This document shows positions 1 through 12,086 of a stretch of DNA of 64,000 nucleotides, piece by piece. The position numbers and the translations under genes were made by a program. Every line of letters starts with the position of its first letter. Within the stretch, counting starts at the first letter, position 1. The stretch is from Trichuris trichiura. Taxonomy: Eukaryota; Nematoda; Enoplea; Trichinellida; Trichuridae. The stretch spans positions 682,001 through 746,000 of the forward strand of contig JBAJFE010000014.1 of NCBI GenBank assembly GCA_037903355.1, in the 5' to 3' direction. The notes under the pieces were generated by a model that was given only the letters and a program-made list of their open reading frames with translations, did no database searches and was not told where the DNA came from.

Positions 1-2
1 AC

Positions 3-948
3 GGAATTATTGCACCATCTAAATCGGTTGTCTATGAGTGGATAAGGTGTTTCAAGGAGGGCAGAGAAGCCATGGAAGACGACCGGAGAGAGAGAAGACC
101 AGCAACCGCAACGAGCAAAGGACCCGCGGTCCTTTTCCGAAACATAGTGGAAGGAGACCGCAGAATTGCCATCAGGAAGATTGCTAGAATATCTGAAATC
201 TCCCTCCATTCAGCCTTTGGAATACTGCATAAAACCCTCGGTCTGAGGAAGCTTTCAGCTCGGTGGGGCTCGAAAGCTTTGCGCGAAGAACAGCTGGTTC
301 GCGCCTTATTTTTTCTCAGCAGCTTTTAACGAAGATTGAAGCAAATAAGACCGAATTCTTTGACCGTATCGTTTTGGGAAATGAAATGTGGGTTTACCAA
401 TTTGATCCAGAGAGGAAGATCCAATCTGAGAAGTGGTTACCGAGGGGGTTAGTAGTTAAATTCAAAGCGCAGCGGTTGGCTAGGAAGGTTATGGCGACCA
501 TATTCTGGGACTCGGACGGAGTACTTCCGACTGGCTTCCCTGAAGGCGGGCGAACGGTTACGGTACGTTATTACAAAGCGGTATTGCGAAAATTAACGGC
601 TGCTCCAGCAAGAAAACGGTGTAGCAAGTTGCACCTCAACGTGTTTTTCCATTCTGATATAAAGCGCCTGCCCATTAGTCAAGGATTGTGAAGACTGTTC
701 TTCGTGAGTTTCGGTAAAAAGCCATTTCACACTCCCTGTAGTCCAGATCATGTCCCTTCAGACCTTTTCTTTTCCCAAAGTTAGCAGAACACTTGAAAGG
801 CACGCTGTTCGAGTTGATGGATGAAGCGAAACGTTCCGTCTCGAACTGGTGCAATACACAGTCCCCAGATTCTCCAAAGAAGGTCTGTAGAGGTGGAGAC
901 CGTCTGCAGAAGTGCCTAGAGGTTGACGGAAAATACTTCGGGAAATAA
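3..948 (+). pseudogene. Degenerate mariner-family transposase, 5' end outside the window
   Basis: A mariner-type transposase can be followed in three frames. The reading starts at the window edge with a helix-turn-helix-like stretch (PSKSVVYEWIRCFKEGRE), passes the inter-domain region ending KLSARW (to about 250), shifts frame near 315-330, continues through FFDRIVLGNEMWVYQFDPE, shifts again near the HSD of the second catalytic block, and ends in KYFGK-stop at 948. The family's catalytic D in GDETW is N here (GNEMW), and the HxDNAPAH region is broken by a frameshift. It is therefore a dead fossil copy. Frameshifts are seen directly; the family call rests on recognised mariner block order. The terminal inverted repeat was not identified. 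Confidence 0.85.
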
Positions 949-2460
949 GTTGGATATCGTCGCAAATAAAATTTTTATTTTATTTTTCTGGGAACTTTTC
1001 GAACAACTCTCGTATCTGTGAATTAATCTACTGACGTAAGCTAATAAGCGTTCCATACTAATGTTCATCTAAAGAGTTTAGGCTTTTATATTTAAATTAT
1101 TAATATTAGCGTTAGTATTAAATTCTGCGAACGGGACCAAGTCGCCACAGATGGATTAAAGAAATATAATTAGCTTTTTAGTAAAAGCAATTTCTGCAAC
1201 AAGAACGTTACAGCCAAAAAAATTACAGTATGCGCCTTGTTCAGCTTTTTTCTTCCAGAGCTAGATAATGCTTTAACAAGAGGCAATTTTCTTGACAAGT
1301 GAAAAGCGAGTCGATACAGACCTTTCAGAAAAACCTTTGAGCACTAATCGCCTCTTCACTTCGCAGTCGAACTTTCTTGTGTCAAACAGCTTAGTAACAA
1401 AACATCAACAGCAGCGAGTGTTTCTGTTTTTTACAAAAATACTGCTCAGCCTCACAAGTATGAAAATCAATCAATGACAACTTTGATAGATGTACAGACT
1501 TTAACCTTCCAAACAAGGGTCTCTTAATGCAGTTCGTTGATGCAAAGCTGTTCTAATTAATTTGAATGAAAGACTGACTGTAACGGCTGTACAAGGATCA
1601 AGTGCAGTTTTTGCGACAGTTGGTCATTCTTAAAAATTTTGGACTTTGTTTTCTGCATAATAGACGCCATCTGAAGTTTTAGATATTAACTGGCATAAAG
1701 CTTTAAGCTATAAAAGATTTCTCAAGCTAAAGTTTTGAATCAGGATCATATCCTTTACTCTTTGACGTGAACACGTCAAGACGGGTCAGGAAAGGTTTGA
1801 ACTCTTTGCCATAATACAGCTTTGAAACGGAACGGGTTATTACAGCTGTATAATATACACAGTAAAATTACATGAACTCGTTCGTGTTCAGCCATCCTAT
1901 AATCACTTAAGTACTCCGTTTACAAAACAGGCATAACTGCAAATCAGACCAGAAGCGCTGTTTGAAAAAAGGAGGACCAGTTGTTGAATTATTATTATGG
2001 TGAAAAAACAGATTTTTCCAAACTTAACAGGAAGGAATGCTTTTTCAATATGGAAATCTGCCACGCTATAGCAAAACAGCTGAAGAGCAGTAGTCGGTCT
2101 GACAAGCAGGACAACTACCAAGTGGCTCACGGACAGACAGCATATGGAGTGTAAGCAAAACTGAATAAGAAATTATTCGCGCCCATAATGGGATGAATTT
2201 AGACAGGGCTACATTTCAGCACACTCACCAGAATCGTTTGCAGTTTAAAGTAAACGGAAACTTTTCATTCAATCTTTCCAAACCTCACCTGACCGCAGTT
2301 AACTGAATTGTGGATGCCAGTACTAATAAACTGAATGTCTATAGGGCTGAATAGTGGAAAAAGATTACAGCGTTAAAGATATTAGGTGGCTATTTCCCTT
2401 TAGTGTAGTTTTTTCGTAAACAATTTGATGACGGCATAATCTGTTAATATTAAATTAAGT

Positions 2461-2502
2461 ATAATTCCAGAGCTTTCGGATCGAAGTTTAACCTGTCTTC
2501 AG
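2461..2502 (-). ncRNA. Hammerhead-ribozyme-like core, Penelope-associated remnant
   Basis: On the minus strand CTGAAGA (2502-2496) is followed by a spacer that could form a weak stem II and then GAAAGCTC (from 2477 down). This is the order of hammerhead core elements (CUGANGA, stem II, GAAA, stem III). The same arrangement recurs at seven other sites in this window, the best beside a GIY-YIG endonuclease frame. Stem II is poorly paired here, so this copy is probably decayed. Confidence 0.4.
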
Positions 2503-2684
2503 CGGACAGTGGACAAGTTTGACGTGATCACGGCATGGTTTATTCTGCGAATGGCATTTGTTTCAAGAAGAGCAATAAAACTTCATGCTGAACTGTGTGG
2601 CGCTTCCACATACTAAGTATTTTTCTAAAACAATTACGCATTTACCGCATGAGCATCTTACAATATTTATAAACATGCGAATAC

Positions 2685-2797
2685 TGGTTGTAAGGTCTTC
2701 TACGGCTTTTCCCGTTACGTAAACGGGAAAAGCCGTAGAAGACCTTACAACCATGAAAATTCAACCCGTTACAAAACACCCAGTTTTCAAGAACACG
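2685..2797. repeat. Perfect 32-bp-arm hairpin followed by a Penelope-type 3' terminus
   Basis: Positions 2685-2716 and 2722-2753 are exact inverted repeats separated by the five bases ACGTA. Immediately after the right arm the sequence runs ATGAAAAT...CCCGT.AC.AA...TTTTC, resembling the 3' terminal segments of the Penelope-like insertions at 38.9 and 51.1 kb. I read it as two head-to-head 3' ends of one insertion, now short. The pairing is seen directly; the element assignment is inference. Confidence 0.6.
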
Positions 2798-4660
2798 CGA
2801 ATACTATCAATAAAGGCTTTCATGTTCAAATACTACAGTAAATCCATTACAATTGCAAAAGAAATGTCACAGTGCTCTTGAAGCGCACATGATTCACCAT
2901 CAAAATATGAACGACTGCAGTCAGTTTCAGAACGCAGTAGAAGAGCAGTGTACTTAAATCAAAAAAATTTGACTCATTATTCTTTCGTAGAGAGCAATGT
3001 TTTATTTAATTTGTCCAGCTTATCTATAAACCGCTCACATCTTAACTTTTGGCTCCATTAATATTGTTATCTCGCATAATGAAATCTTTTGAAATTTTTC
3101 TATCTTTGTAATGATTATCATTACCAAAAAGTCCAGACGGAGCCAGTACGGACGACATGCAGTGTTTCAATTGCCTTGATGAATTGATGCACTGCTTCGT
3201 AAGTCTGACAGGCTTCAAATGCGGCCTTCTTCCACGCTGGTTGACCGCTTCGCCATTAACACAAAATCGCACATTGAGAACAGGAGTCAAAATCTCAAAA
3301 CGCTCTATAAACTCACAAAGTCAAAGATTTCTTATGTCGCAAACGCATAACGCAGGGCGTTTAAAAGAACTTTTCTTGTTGTGACGGAAAAAAGCCTGTC
3401 GCAGACGAATGGACAAGGCTGATCATGAAAATTCTAACAGTAGAATTTGAAGATTTAAAAAAGCGGACTATCTCCCAAAAACGAAACTTAGGTTATGTAG
3501 GTAGCTCAATCTTCATTAAACTTCTACGACTCCAACTTTCTTGTATTCCTAAAGATATTGCTACTCCAGTTCTGCATAACCAACACGTAACTTTCAGTTA
3601 GATGAGTATTTGTAACTTAAAAGTCACAAAGCTAGCGAAGTTCGATCACCACAATTTAGTATATGTTATTCAAAATGACCGTAGTGCAGTGGTTTCAAAC
3701 GCCTCATCTTCTTCATCTTCTTCAATACTTAAACATAAGTTAACACTAAAAGTAAAAGTGACCCCTTCAAGCGGACTTCTTTTGTGAAGTCCAAACAAGT
3801 CAGGCTGCAGCACTCGATTTGCATTTTTTCATTCGAAAAGCTGCACCGCTGCCATCATTGTTGTTACTCAGCATGTGAAATCGATACATACACGTTTTCT
3901 AGTACGCACATGCTTTAAACTGCATTCTCTGCATCCTATTGGAATAAGTTTTAAATTATTTAAGTTATTCTGAATGGTGTAATGGGACGGTATGTCACAA
4001 GTCGATTCCCAACGATTGCAATATTGGCTTTGAAAAATTTTTTCAGTTATTTTTTATCTGAATCCTTCTGAGCAGTGACTGCTTCGCAAAATGGATTAGT
4101 CGCTTTCAATTTTCTTTTCATTATTAGCATCCGCTGTTTCGTTTTCGTCAACAAGTTTTAACCCGCGAAAGGATCATCCTGCCATCAGACAGATGAGCAT
4201 TTATTAGTAAAAGCACAGCATTTGGAGTAACTACTAATAACTCATAGTTTCTGCTTTGCTATTTTGTGGACATTAACTTTAAAAAAGTTAAAACAAAAAC
4301 TAGCAGTGAACCATGCACAAATCTTACTCATCAAAAAGGCTGACAATTGATCTTATTGATTCTGATCTTACTTTCATGCTTAAGTACCACGGATGTTTAG
4401 TTGAACTGTACTCTTAGAGAAAACAAAAATCATTCTAATTACTATTAGTGCACTCAGACAAAAGATGACATACTGATCAACTGTTCTGTTTTGCGTGACA
4501 GTTACTGAAAACATCGAAACTCCCTTATAACCAGACCGAACAGTTTTTCTTCACTTAAAAAAACGTTTTTTCATGCCTTACTTTCTGGCGAGATTAGTTT
4601 GTAAGACCTGTAGCAGGAACGAAAGAAAAGCACCTCTTTAATGAAGACAGGAGGTTAGAC

Positions 4661-5084
4661 CAGTGATTCTCACAGTGGGGCATATGCTCCACCAGGGGGT
4701 TCTTTTGAGCTGTGGGGGGCAAATGCACCACCTCAGCAATCGTGTTGAAGTGCATAGGAAGGTATGGCCTGTGGGTCAGATATTGTGCCTCCTGCCTAAG
4801 AGAAAGCTGCATGCTCTTGCGCCCCGCAATTCTGATTGGCTGGAAGGGAGGACCGGAGGGAGGAGACGCCTCGGAGGTGAGAAGGTAAGTGCTCCACACA
4901 TTATCCGGGAAACGCTTTCCCCACAGAACGTTGTGCAACACCTACACTATGACGTCCCGGCTACATTTCGTCTTCCCATCCAGCCAATCATCGTCCTCGA
5001 AATCGACTAATGAGAATTTGGGGCCCCAAACGCTCAGAAACGTTCACACGGGGTCCTTGGCGACCCTGACCTTGAGAAACACTG
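4661..5084. mobile_element. Non-autonomous hAT-type element (MITE), copy 1
   Basis: A 424-bp element begins CAGTGATTCTCACAGTGGGG and ends CTTGAGAAACACTG, imperfect terminal inverted repeats of the CAGTGxTTCTCA type common in hAT transposons. Eight flanking bases (GGTTAGAC left, GGTTATAT right) are a degraded candidate for the 8-bp target duplication typical of hAT. A diverged second copy lies at 46809-47273. The interior has no transposase; open frames inside it are not conserved between the copies. Confidence 0.7.
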
Positions 5085-6371
5085 GGTTATATCAAAGAAT
5101 ATTTCAAATCATTGAAATTAGAATACGTGGAACAGCAAACAGGGAATAACAATTATTTTTTAAGATACGTTGCTTGAAAAAAAGGAGTAGGTGTAGCCTA
5201 TTCAAAATAATTTGTTTGCATTTTATGAACTGTTGTCAGTCTATTGATTTGGCAGCAAAATATATACAATGACAAAAGTAAGGCTTACAGCTTGCTAATA
5301 AAAATTATTAAAGCTTATTTGTGCCAGTCTAGTACGTCTTTCCGGAAAACTGGATGTTGAAGCGATTATTTTAACTTAATCAGACCACTAAAGGCAATTA
5401 TGGAATAAACGTATCGGTTCAGGCCACAGCGCCTGAGACTGACAGCTGCCTTATAATGCAGTGTGCTAGCTTTGCTTTCGAAAGGTAAAATCGTAATCAT
5501 AGGATGGTTTTTTCAGAGAACAGAAAAAAATGAAGCCATTTGACTAATTCTAACATACTGATATTACCTAGAGTTCTTCGCCTAAATTACTGCAGAAATT
5601 ATCGATGAAAAAATTTCCGGATACAAGTAATCCCCTTTGTCGTGCATAGCTGTGAGCCATACGTTTTTATGATCGAAATGCCAGGCGCAATAAACGCCAA
5701 AAATATTAGGCAGAGCATGAGTAAATCCCGAGATACACTGTTTCTGCTCTAATGACAGATAAAAGTGCTCCCACAGAATTCCTGGCTAGCTGATAAGCTT
5801 TTTAATATCTCACCGGTGGTGGGCAACTGGTTTCCTAATATTAATAAGCATTCTTATATTTTGGGAAGCATAATGTTGGACTCCATAGTCACCGTTTTGG
5901 CTCTACCAGCGAATGGACGAGCAAATTGTTAGAGAATAATACAGAACGATTGATACCGCACGTTTCTGTACTGCTCTTGTTCCGTCGTCAGCGGTGAAAG
6001 GGAGTAATATTGCACTTGTGATTAAATGAAGAAAATCTATTTTGAACATGCAATGTTGTTCGTGTGCTATGCACATGACAGATGCGAAAATTCTTTCGCT
6101 CATGTAATAATTTTTAAGCAGTCAGTTTGTTGCGTGCATCGATTTTTACTTCAATGGAAAAGTTGTTAGAAAAAAAGGAAAACAAGCATAAGGTAAATGG
6201 TAGCCGTGACAAGGCTTAACACTGATTCATCAATCAATAAGACTTGTTGCTATATCTTAGTCTAATGAAGAAATATTTATCCTAACCTGAGCGCAAGCTG
6301 GCTTATCGATTTCCACTCAGTTCTCACATACGTTTCATTAACGTTTCAATCTTCATTCCTGTTACCGCACC
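5085..6371. other. Intergenic DNA upstream of the ankyrin gene
   Basis: AT-rich sequence with no recognisable coding, RNA or repeat structure. It should contain the promoter of the plus-strand ankyrin gene, but I see no convincing TATA box close to the ATG at 6372. Confidence 0.5.
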
Positions 6372-9300
6372 ATGATCAGTGGCGCTCAGTCTCACGCTCT
6401 TCTAGAAGGTACAAACAATTTCCTATTCTACTTCCATATAATGGTACGGAAGTTTCTAGATTTGGAAAGCTCCATTATCAGTTGGCTTGATCGCGGTGAT
6501 GTAAAGAACCTGGAGAAGCTAGTACTTCTTGGTTTCGGGGACATGATGCTTGGTCTGATCGACCAAGCACGGCATAGGGCCAGCATCAAGTTTCTTCGGC
6601 AACTACCAAGCTATCAGGTTTTATTTTCCCCAGGGAAGCACAGGAGCTTTACCTCTTTCGGTCATTCACAGGCGAAAATCGACGCTATTCATCATGCCGT
6701 AGAAAGAAAAGATTTACAGACTCTTAAACAGCTGGTGAAGAAGAATAAGCTGGCTTTGGCAAGAGATCGCTTTGGTACTACAGTTCTACAGAAGGCCGTT
6801 ATGAACAACGACTTCAACACAGTTGTATGGTTGCTGAACAAATTCCCAAGAGTCGTCGACGTACAAGATAATGTGCGTTGAGATAAGTAGCAGTCCAAGA
6901 TTCCGTTCAGAGGCAGACATGAGGAGATAAACGCTTTTAAAATAACCTATAGGTTAAGCTGACCGAGCTACTCTTCAGCTGACCTTTGAGAATAGCCAAG
7001 AAAAGCCTTTTTATTTTCTTCAGAGGAAGTTCAGTGTCGTTACTGCAGTAAGTTCACTTAAACGTTTGCCGACTAAGATAAAACAAATGAGATCTGTTAA
7101 GCATTAAGATATGAAGAACAAAGTATTAATATACGTGGAAACACCAATGCACTTTTTTAGCACATAAACAACCTAAACTTGTTTACATGCCACGATGAAA
7201 GGCAGTCAATCCAACGAAAAATTGGTCTGGCTTTTTAAATGAACCAATGTTAGTAGAAGGCGTAAAATTAAAAACGCGTGCACTTTTAGCTTTCGCTTTA
7301 TGTAGATATTAACTAAATCTATCAATAATTAAATCGCGGTATTGCCACTACAAATACGTACGGATAGTATGTTAAGTGAAAAAAGAAGAAATTTTAAATT
7401 TGCCCCTCATAAGCCCTATCTAACTGATTTTAGATCAACGATGTTACGCAACAGCAGCTGTTTGATTCAACCATTACTCGATGTTTTCAGAGTATTAGCT
7501 TGATGCATTAGTATCTAAGTAACTTCGAAAATGTAAATGTCAAAGCATAGTGCCACCTGAAAACAGAGCGCTTCGATACCATTGATGGCTGACTGCAATG
7601 TACTTTGGTTAATTTTGCCCTAGAAAAAGGATTCAACTAGAATACTAGCAAAAAAATAGTGCCTGACAACAAATCAAGAAATGAGTGGTTTGGATATTAA
7701 TTCTTGTTCTAGCCACATTATTAAAAAAACCAAAAAGTTGAGTGCCATGCCAAAAGCGGTACTGATTGTTGAAAACATGCATTATACCAAGCAGATAAAC
7801 AAAGTTACGAACAAGACGCTACCAATGAAGCAGCAGGTGGATACACATTCACATGACTCCTATACACACTTCTAACCAAAAAGAAGGGATCAAAGTGTAC
7901 TTTTCTTAACATACTCCCGAAAGAAATGACACTTTGATTTCATTATATACGGAAAAAAGCTGTCTGAACATTAGTTTCCTCAAGTACGAAAAGATTCCAT
8001 GAAAAACATTACAAAAAATTGATTCAACCTTAATTTTTTGCCCCGTCGTACTACCATGATACGATGATTTATTCTTTGTCAGTATTTTCTCATAACCAGT
8101 GAAAAATGACATATAATTGAAGTTTACTCCTATTTGGCTTTTAGAACAAAAGAACTGCTCTACATTACGCTGCCGTCTTAAGTAGCCACCAAGGCGATAA
8201 AATTTATCAATTCCTGCTTAACGCTGGTGCAAATCTTCAAATCAGAGATCGAGTAAGTTAACGCTAAAATGATTACATTGCGTCTATACATGAAAGTACG
8301 TCAAAATTTTCACCTGAAAGCAACGCAGGCGAATGCATTGCAGACGAGATTTTACTTAGGATGGACGAACCCCGAAAGACTACCTTCAAAATCCGCATCT
8401 AGTTGACCACTTGATTCATCGTACAGATAGCAACAAACAGGAGCAAACTTTACCACAGCATTTCAACTATCTGTTGAGCCTGTGGCTCCGTGAAGGTCGT
8501 GTGATGAAATTAGCCCAACTCGTATTCAGCGGATGCGGTGATGTACTGCTTGGCCGCCAATCGAGCCATCCAGCTAGCCAGTCCTTCCTTCAAGAAGTTT
8601 CATTTCATTTGGTATGGACAGCAAAAACGCTCATTCGTGTTCAGTTTTTCAGAATAGCACACTTTTGAGATTAACCAAATGGCTGAAGTGATAATTACTG
8701 GTTACAATGGGATAACGGTGTAAAAGGCGCTCACCCATTCTGAGGTGGTAGAAGCTCTATGATATAAGCCTTTTCGCAATGAAACGCCATTTTCGCTGAT
8801 TCAGCATGCAACTATTGTTTATAAAATATATTTTCATGTAGTGATTACACGGTAATGTATTAACAGTATCATAAATATCCCTAATGCATGATGACTACGC
8901 ACGAAAACATGGCAAGCTGTTTAACCATAACGTGTCTCATTTTCCGTCATAAACCTATGATAGTTACAAAAAATAAGCCACCAGCGTCTCAGGAAATTTA
9001 ACTTACTTTCTATGCAACAAGTCTGAGCGGAAAGGGATAAGTATGTTTGCTAATGTGTGCATATAAACTAACGCAACGCATCTGCGACTTTGAAACTGCA
9101 AGTGCCAACGAGAAAGCTCAAAATATTTTTCGTGCACCTTTTCTCTGCTGCGAACATATCTTTTAGGAAAAGATTAATAAAATTCATGAGGCAGTTAAAA
9201 ACGGTGATATGGCTGCTACGCAAATGCTGGCTACCGCCAAAAAATGGGCAATTGCCAGGAATCGTCAGGGTGAGACACCACTGCATACGGCTGTAAACAA

Positions 9301-11760
9301 TGATCGTTTGGATATCTTGAAGTATCTCTTGCAACAGTTTCCTGAAACCGTGAACGCCAAGGACTACGTAAGCGGCCTAGCTTTCTTGACTTCATTTCTT
9401 AACAGTTATGTATATAATCGTGACGTTGTTCTTACCATAGGTGAAAACTATTTATTTTAATACAACATTATAAACAGTTTTTACATTAGATGACATGAAG
9501 TTTCCATATGCCATTATTTTAGAAACTTCGTTTTCAATGCTATCAACTGTAAAACTTGAATATTATCCGTCGCTGGAATTTAACTGGCCGTCTGGTGAAG
9601 TAAAATTTTTTTTGCGAATTTAAATTTACCGTATACAAGGCAGACGCGATGAGGAATTTAAAATTTTGTTTCTGCTGACATTTCAACTTCTTCTTGACTC
9701 ACTGTATTTTAGCAACTACGGACGCCACTTCATTACGCTGCCGGTAAAGGCGTAGAGAATGAGTGCTACAAATATCTTCTCGAAACCGGGGCAGACGAAA
9801 ATTCAAAAGATTGCGTGAGTACTTGCAAATCATTTCTTACATTGTGACTAATGTTTAATAGCAGTATACAGACGAACAACCACTGTTAGCTATCAAACTT
9901 TATCAATAGATGCTTTCGCTCTATGGGGCACGGAAACCTCTACTAACATTAATAAAAGGATGCAGTTACCATGGCATAGTCATCCGTATTCCATTATGAA
10001 GTACAACGCGCCGGATAAAAAAGCTACATGTTCAATATAGGAGCTGTTAGCGCCAACTGAAAACTTTAATTAGTTTACGCTATTGACCATAAAAGGGTTC
10101 AATCTAGATTAGCAGGAATACAAACCGTAACCTAATGAAAAGAGACTAACCTAAATAACCTAACCTCATACTTAAAAAAATAGAGTGGAGCAAAAAATAC
10201 TGCAGTTAATCTAACAGAGCATTCACTTTTCAATAAAGTTTTTTCCTCAGCCAATAACACCGGATTTCATTTCGTACTAAACGAGTCCTCTGAGCCATTC
10301 AAAAGATTTCGGCCCGCAACATCATCAAGCCATACCAAGTAAGTTACTCGCAGAAAGGATGGAAGCTGTGTATCTTAGTTCAACTGTTTTCAGTGATACA
10401 TTATATATTTTTGGGATGCAGTTACTCAAGAACATTAAGTAAGCCTACTTATATAAAGACAAAAATAAGGTAAAACAGATGTACGAAGTTTTAATTAAAG
10501 TTCAGAATAGCTTTGAGCAGCCGCGAGTCAGGGAGAACAACGTAATAAATAGTAAATGCATTAAACTCTATGGTTACAGCGGGTTTCAAGAGTAGGGAAA
10601 CGGAACAACAACAAAAGGAAAAGAATCAATCCTCCGCCATGTATTCAATCACACTGCTTTTAGGATGGACGAAAACCGAAATACTACATAACACACGCTG
10701 AATGTCTTCGTGTGAAGCTCTCACGTAGTCCAACCGCAATAGTACACAATAATTCTAACGCCTCAAGTCTGGATTCCCAAGACAGCCTGGAGATAAGTAC
10801 CAGCTCAGGTACAGGAAAAGGTACAAGTTAATCTTGTCTTGAAGGATAGTCCAATGATACTAATGACATTCTTAACTTTTAACGCAAACAGATTAATTTA
10901 CTGGACGTGTTAGCTAAAACATTAATAGCATCATCATGATATCAACAACTTGAATTTCTTCATCATACTACCTTGAATCAGATTCTGCCATTTTAAAAAT
11001 CTGTTAATTATTGACATTTTATTACTTAGAATATTTAAAAATCTGCATTTTTGACCTCCATCTTGACTTTTATAAGAAAACACTTTCACATATGACTTTG
11101 CAAGTGAAAAATTCCGCCTAAGATATTTGTTAAAACAATCTTCACTACATGCGAATTGGAGGAAAGCGGAACGAAATGAATTTAGCATTCATGGCTCTTA
11201 CATTCAACTTACTGCATCATATTAACACAGGCCGGAGTAAACATGCTAAAAATTCAAAAAAAATTGGAATTCTTTATACGTCAGCTCTGAGCGTTCTTGG
11301 TAAGGGATGTCTACCTGTGTTAATGCATGTCACATAATTACTAATAATACTGAAAGACTGTACAAAAAGGAACAAACGAATTAAGTAATTTGCCTGCAGA
11401 TATTGGATAAGGAATCGGTCAAAATGCGTCAACAGTCTTTCAGACGGTTGATTCGTTGCATTCTTGAAAAACACTCACTTATGATAGAGAACTATCACAT
11501 ATAAAAGCAGCTTTCTTACAGGAAACAAAAGGCAAAACCCGGTTAAAATGTTGCTTCAAGACACCGATCGTAGTACCGCCACACCGCTGCTGGAGTACAA
11601 AATGGAACTCGCGCGTAGCCTACCGCTGAGCCCAAATCTACGGGCGGCATTTCAGATAGTCGGTTTGCCATTAATGGAAACGCTGGTTAACGTCGCAATT
11701 CAACGTCCACTACACCCAATTCGTTACATTGCGTCGATGCTGAAAGAGTATGAACAATAG
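6372..11760 (+). CDS. Ankyrin-repeat protein with duplicated module and C-terminal Dpy-30-like motif
   Basis: Eight exons joined in phase: 6372-6617, 6672-6872, 8145-8252, 8360-8611, 9167-9367, 9713-9814, 10664-10820, 11522-11760, giving 501 residues. The protein contains two copies of one module. Each has a GxGDxxLG segment (about residues 55-61 and 235-241), a KIxxIHxAV helix opening a 67-codon exon (residues 83-149 and 270-336), ankyrin signatures (RTALHYAA about 152, ETPLHTAV, RTPLHYAA about 339) and a DGRxPKxY exon start (8360, 10664). The last exon has LPLMETLVNVAIQRPLHPIRYIAS, resembling the Dpy-30/RIIa-like docking motif. Ankyrin repeats bind proteins and Dpy-30 motifs dimerise or dock helices, so a cytoplasmic or axonemal scaffold is plausible but inferred. 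The 54-nt first intron has no stop and keeps frame, so it could be retained. The true 5' exon could lie further upstream. I do not recognise a named orthologue. Confidence 0.8.
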
Positions 11761-12086
11761 TCTCGTTCCTTCGTTTACTATGCCGTAGTTCTGCACGGTT
11801 TCAAACGTGCTATTTACATTTACATTTCACCCTAAGGTCACTTGCTTGCGAATAAGGGTAACGGTACAGGCCATATGTTGGAGAACACCGTCCGCATGTA
11901 TGCTACAATTTGAACAATACTAAGGCACTGTTTTACGAATTTACTGAACACAAAATAAAGGAACTGGAAAAAACAATATGCGCATAGGCAAAACTTAACG
12001 GCCAATGGATGAACGAATTGACAAACGCTCTCTTCTTCTAGACTTTACAAACAACGCAATAATGCGTAAGGAGCGCATCTGAAAGT
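11761..12086. other. Convergent 3' intergenic region
   Basis: This gap of 326 bp separates the 3' ends of the plus-strand ankyrin gene and the minus-strand dsRNA-binding gene. An AATAAA at 11954-11959 is a candidate polyadenylation signal for the plus-strand transcript. No other structure was seen. Confidence 0.5.

Larger units (their letters stand above)
949..4660. other. Intergenic DNA without a recognisable gene
   Basis: AT-rich sequence with only short open frames on both strands, none with recognisable motifs or conserved splice structure. The only structured parts I can support are a hammerhead-like core at 2474-2502 and a perfect hairpin at 2685-2753, listed separately. Confidence 0.6.

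Noticed and set aside
675..965. Minus-strand 96-residue open frame over the mariner remnant
   Set aside because: It is the antisense of the recognisable transposase C-terminus ending KYFGK.
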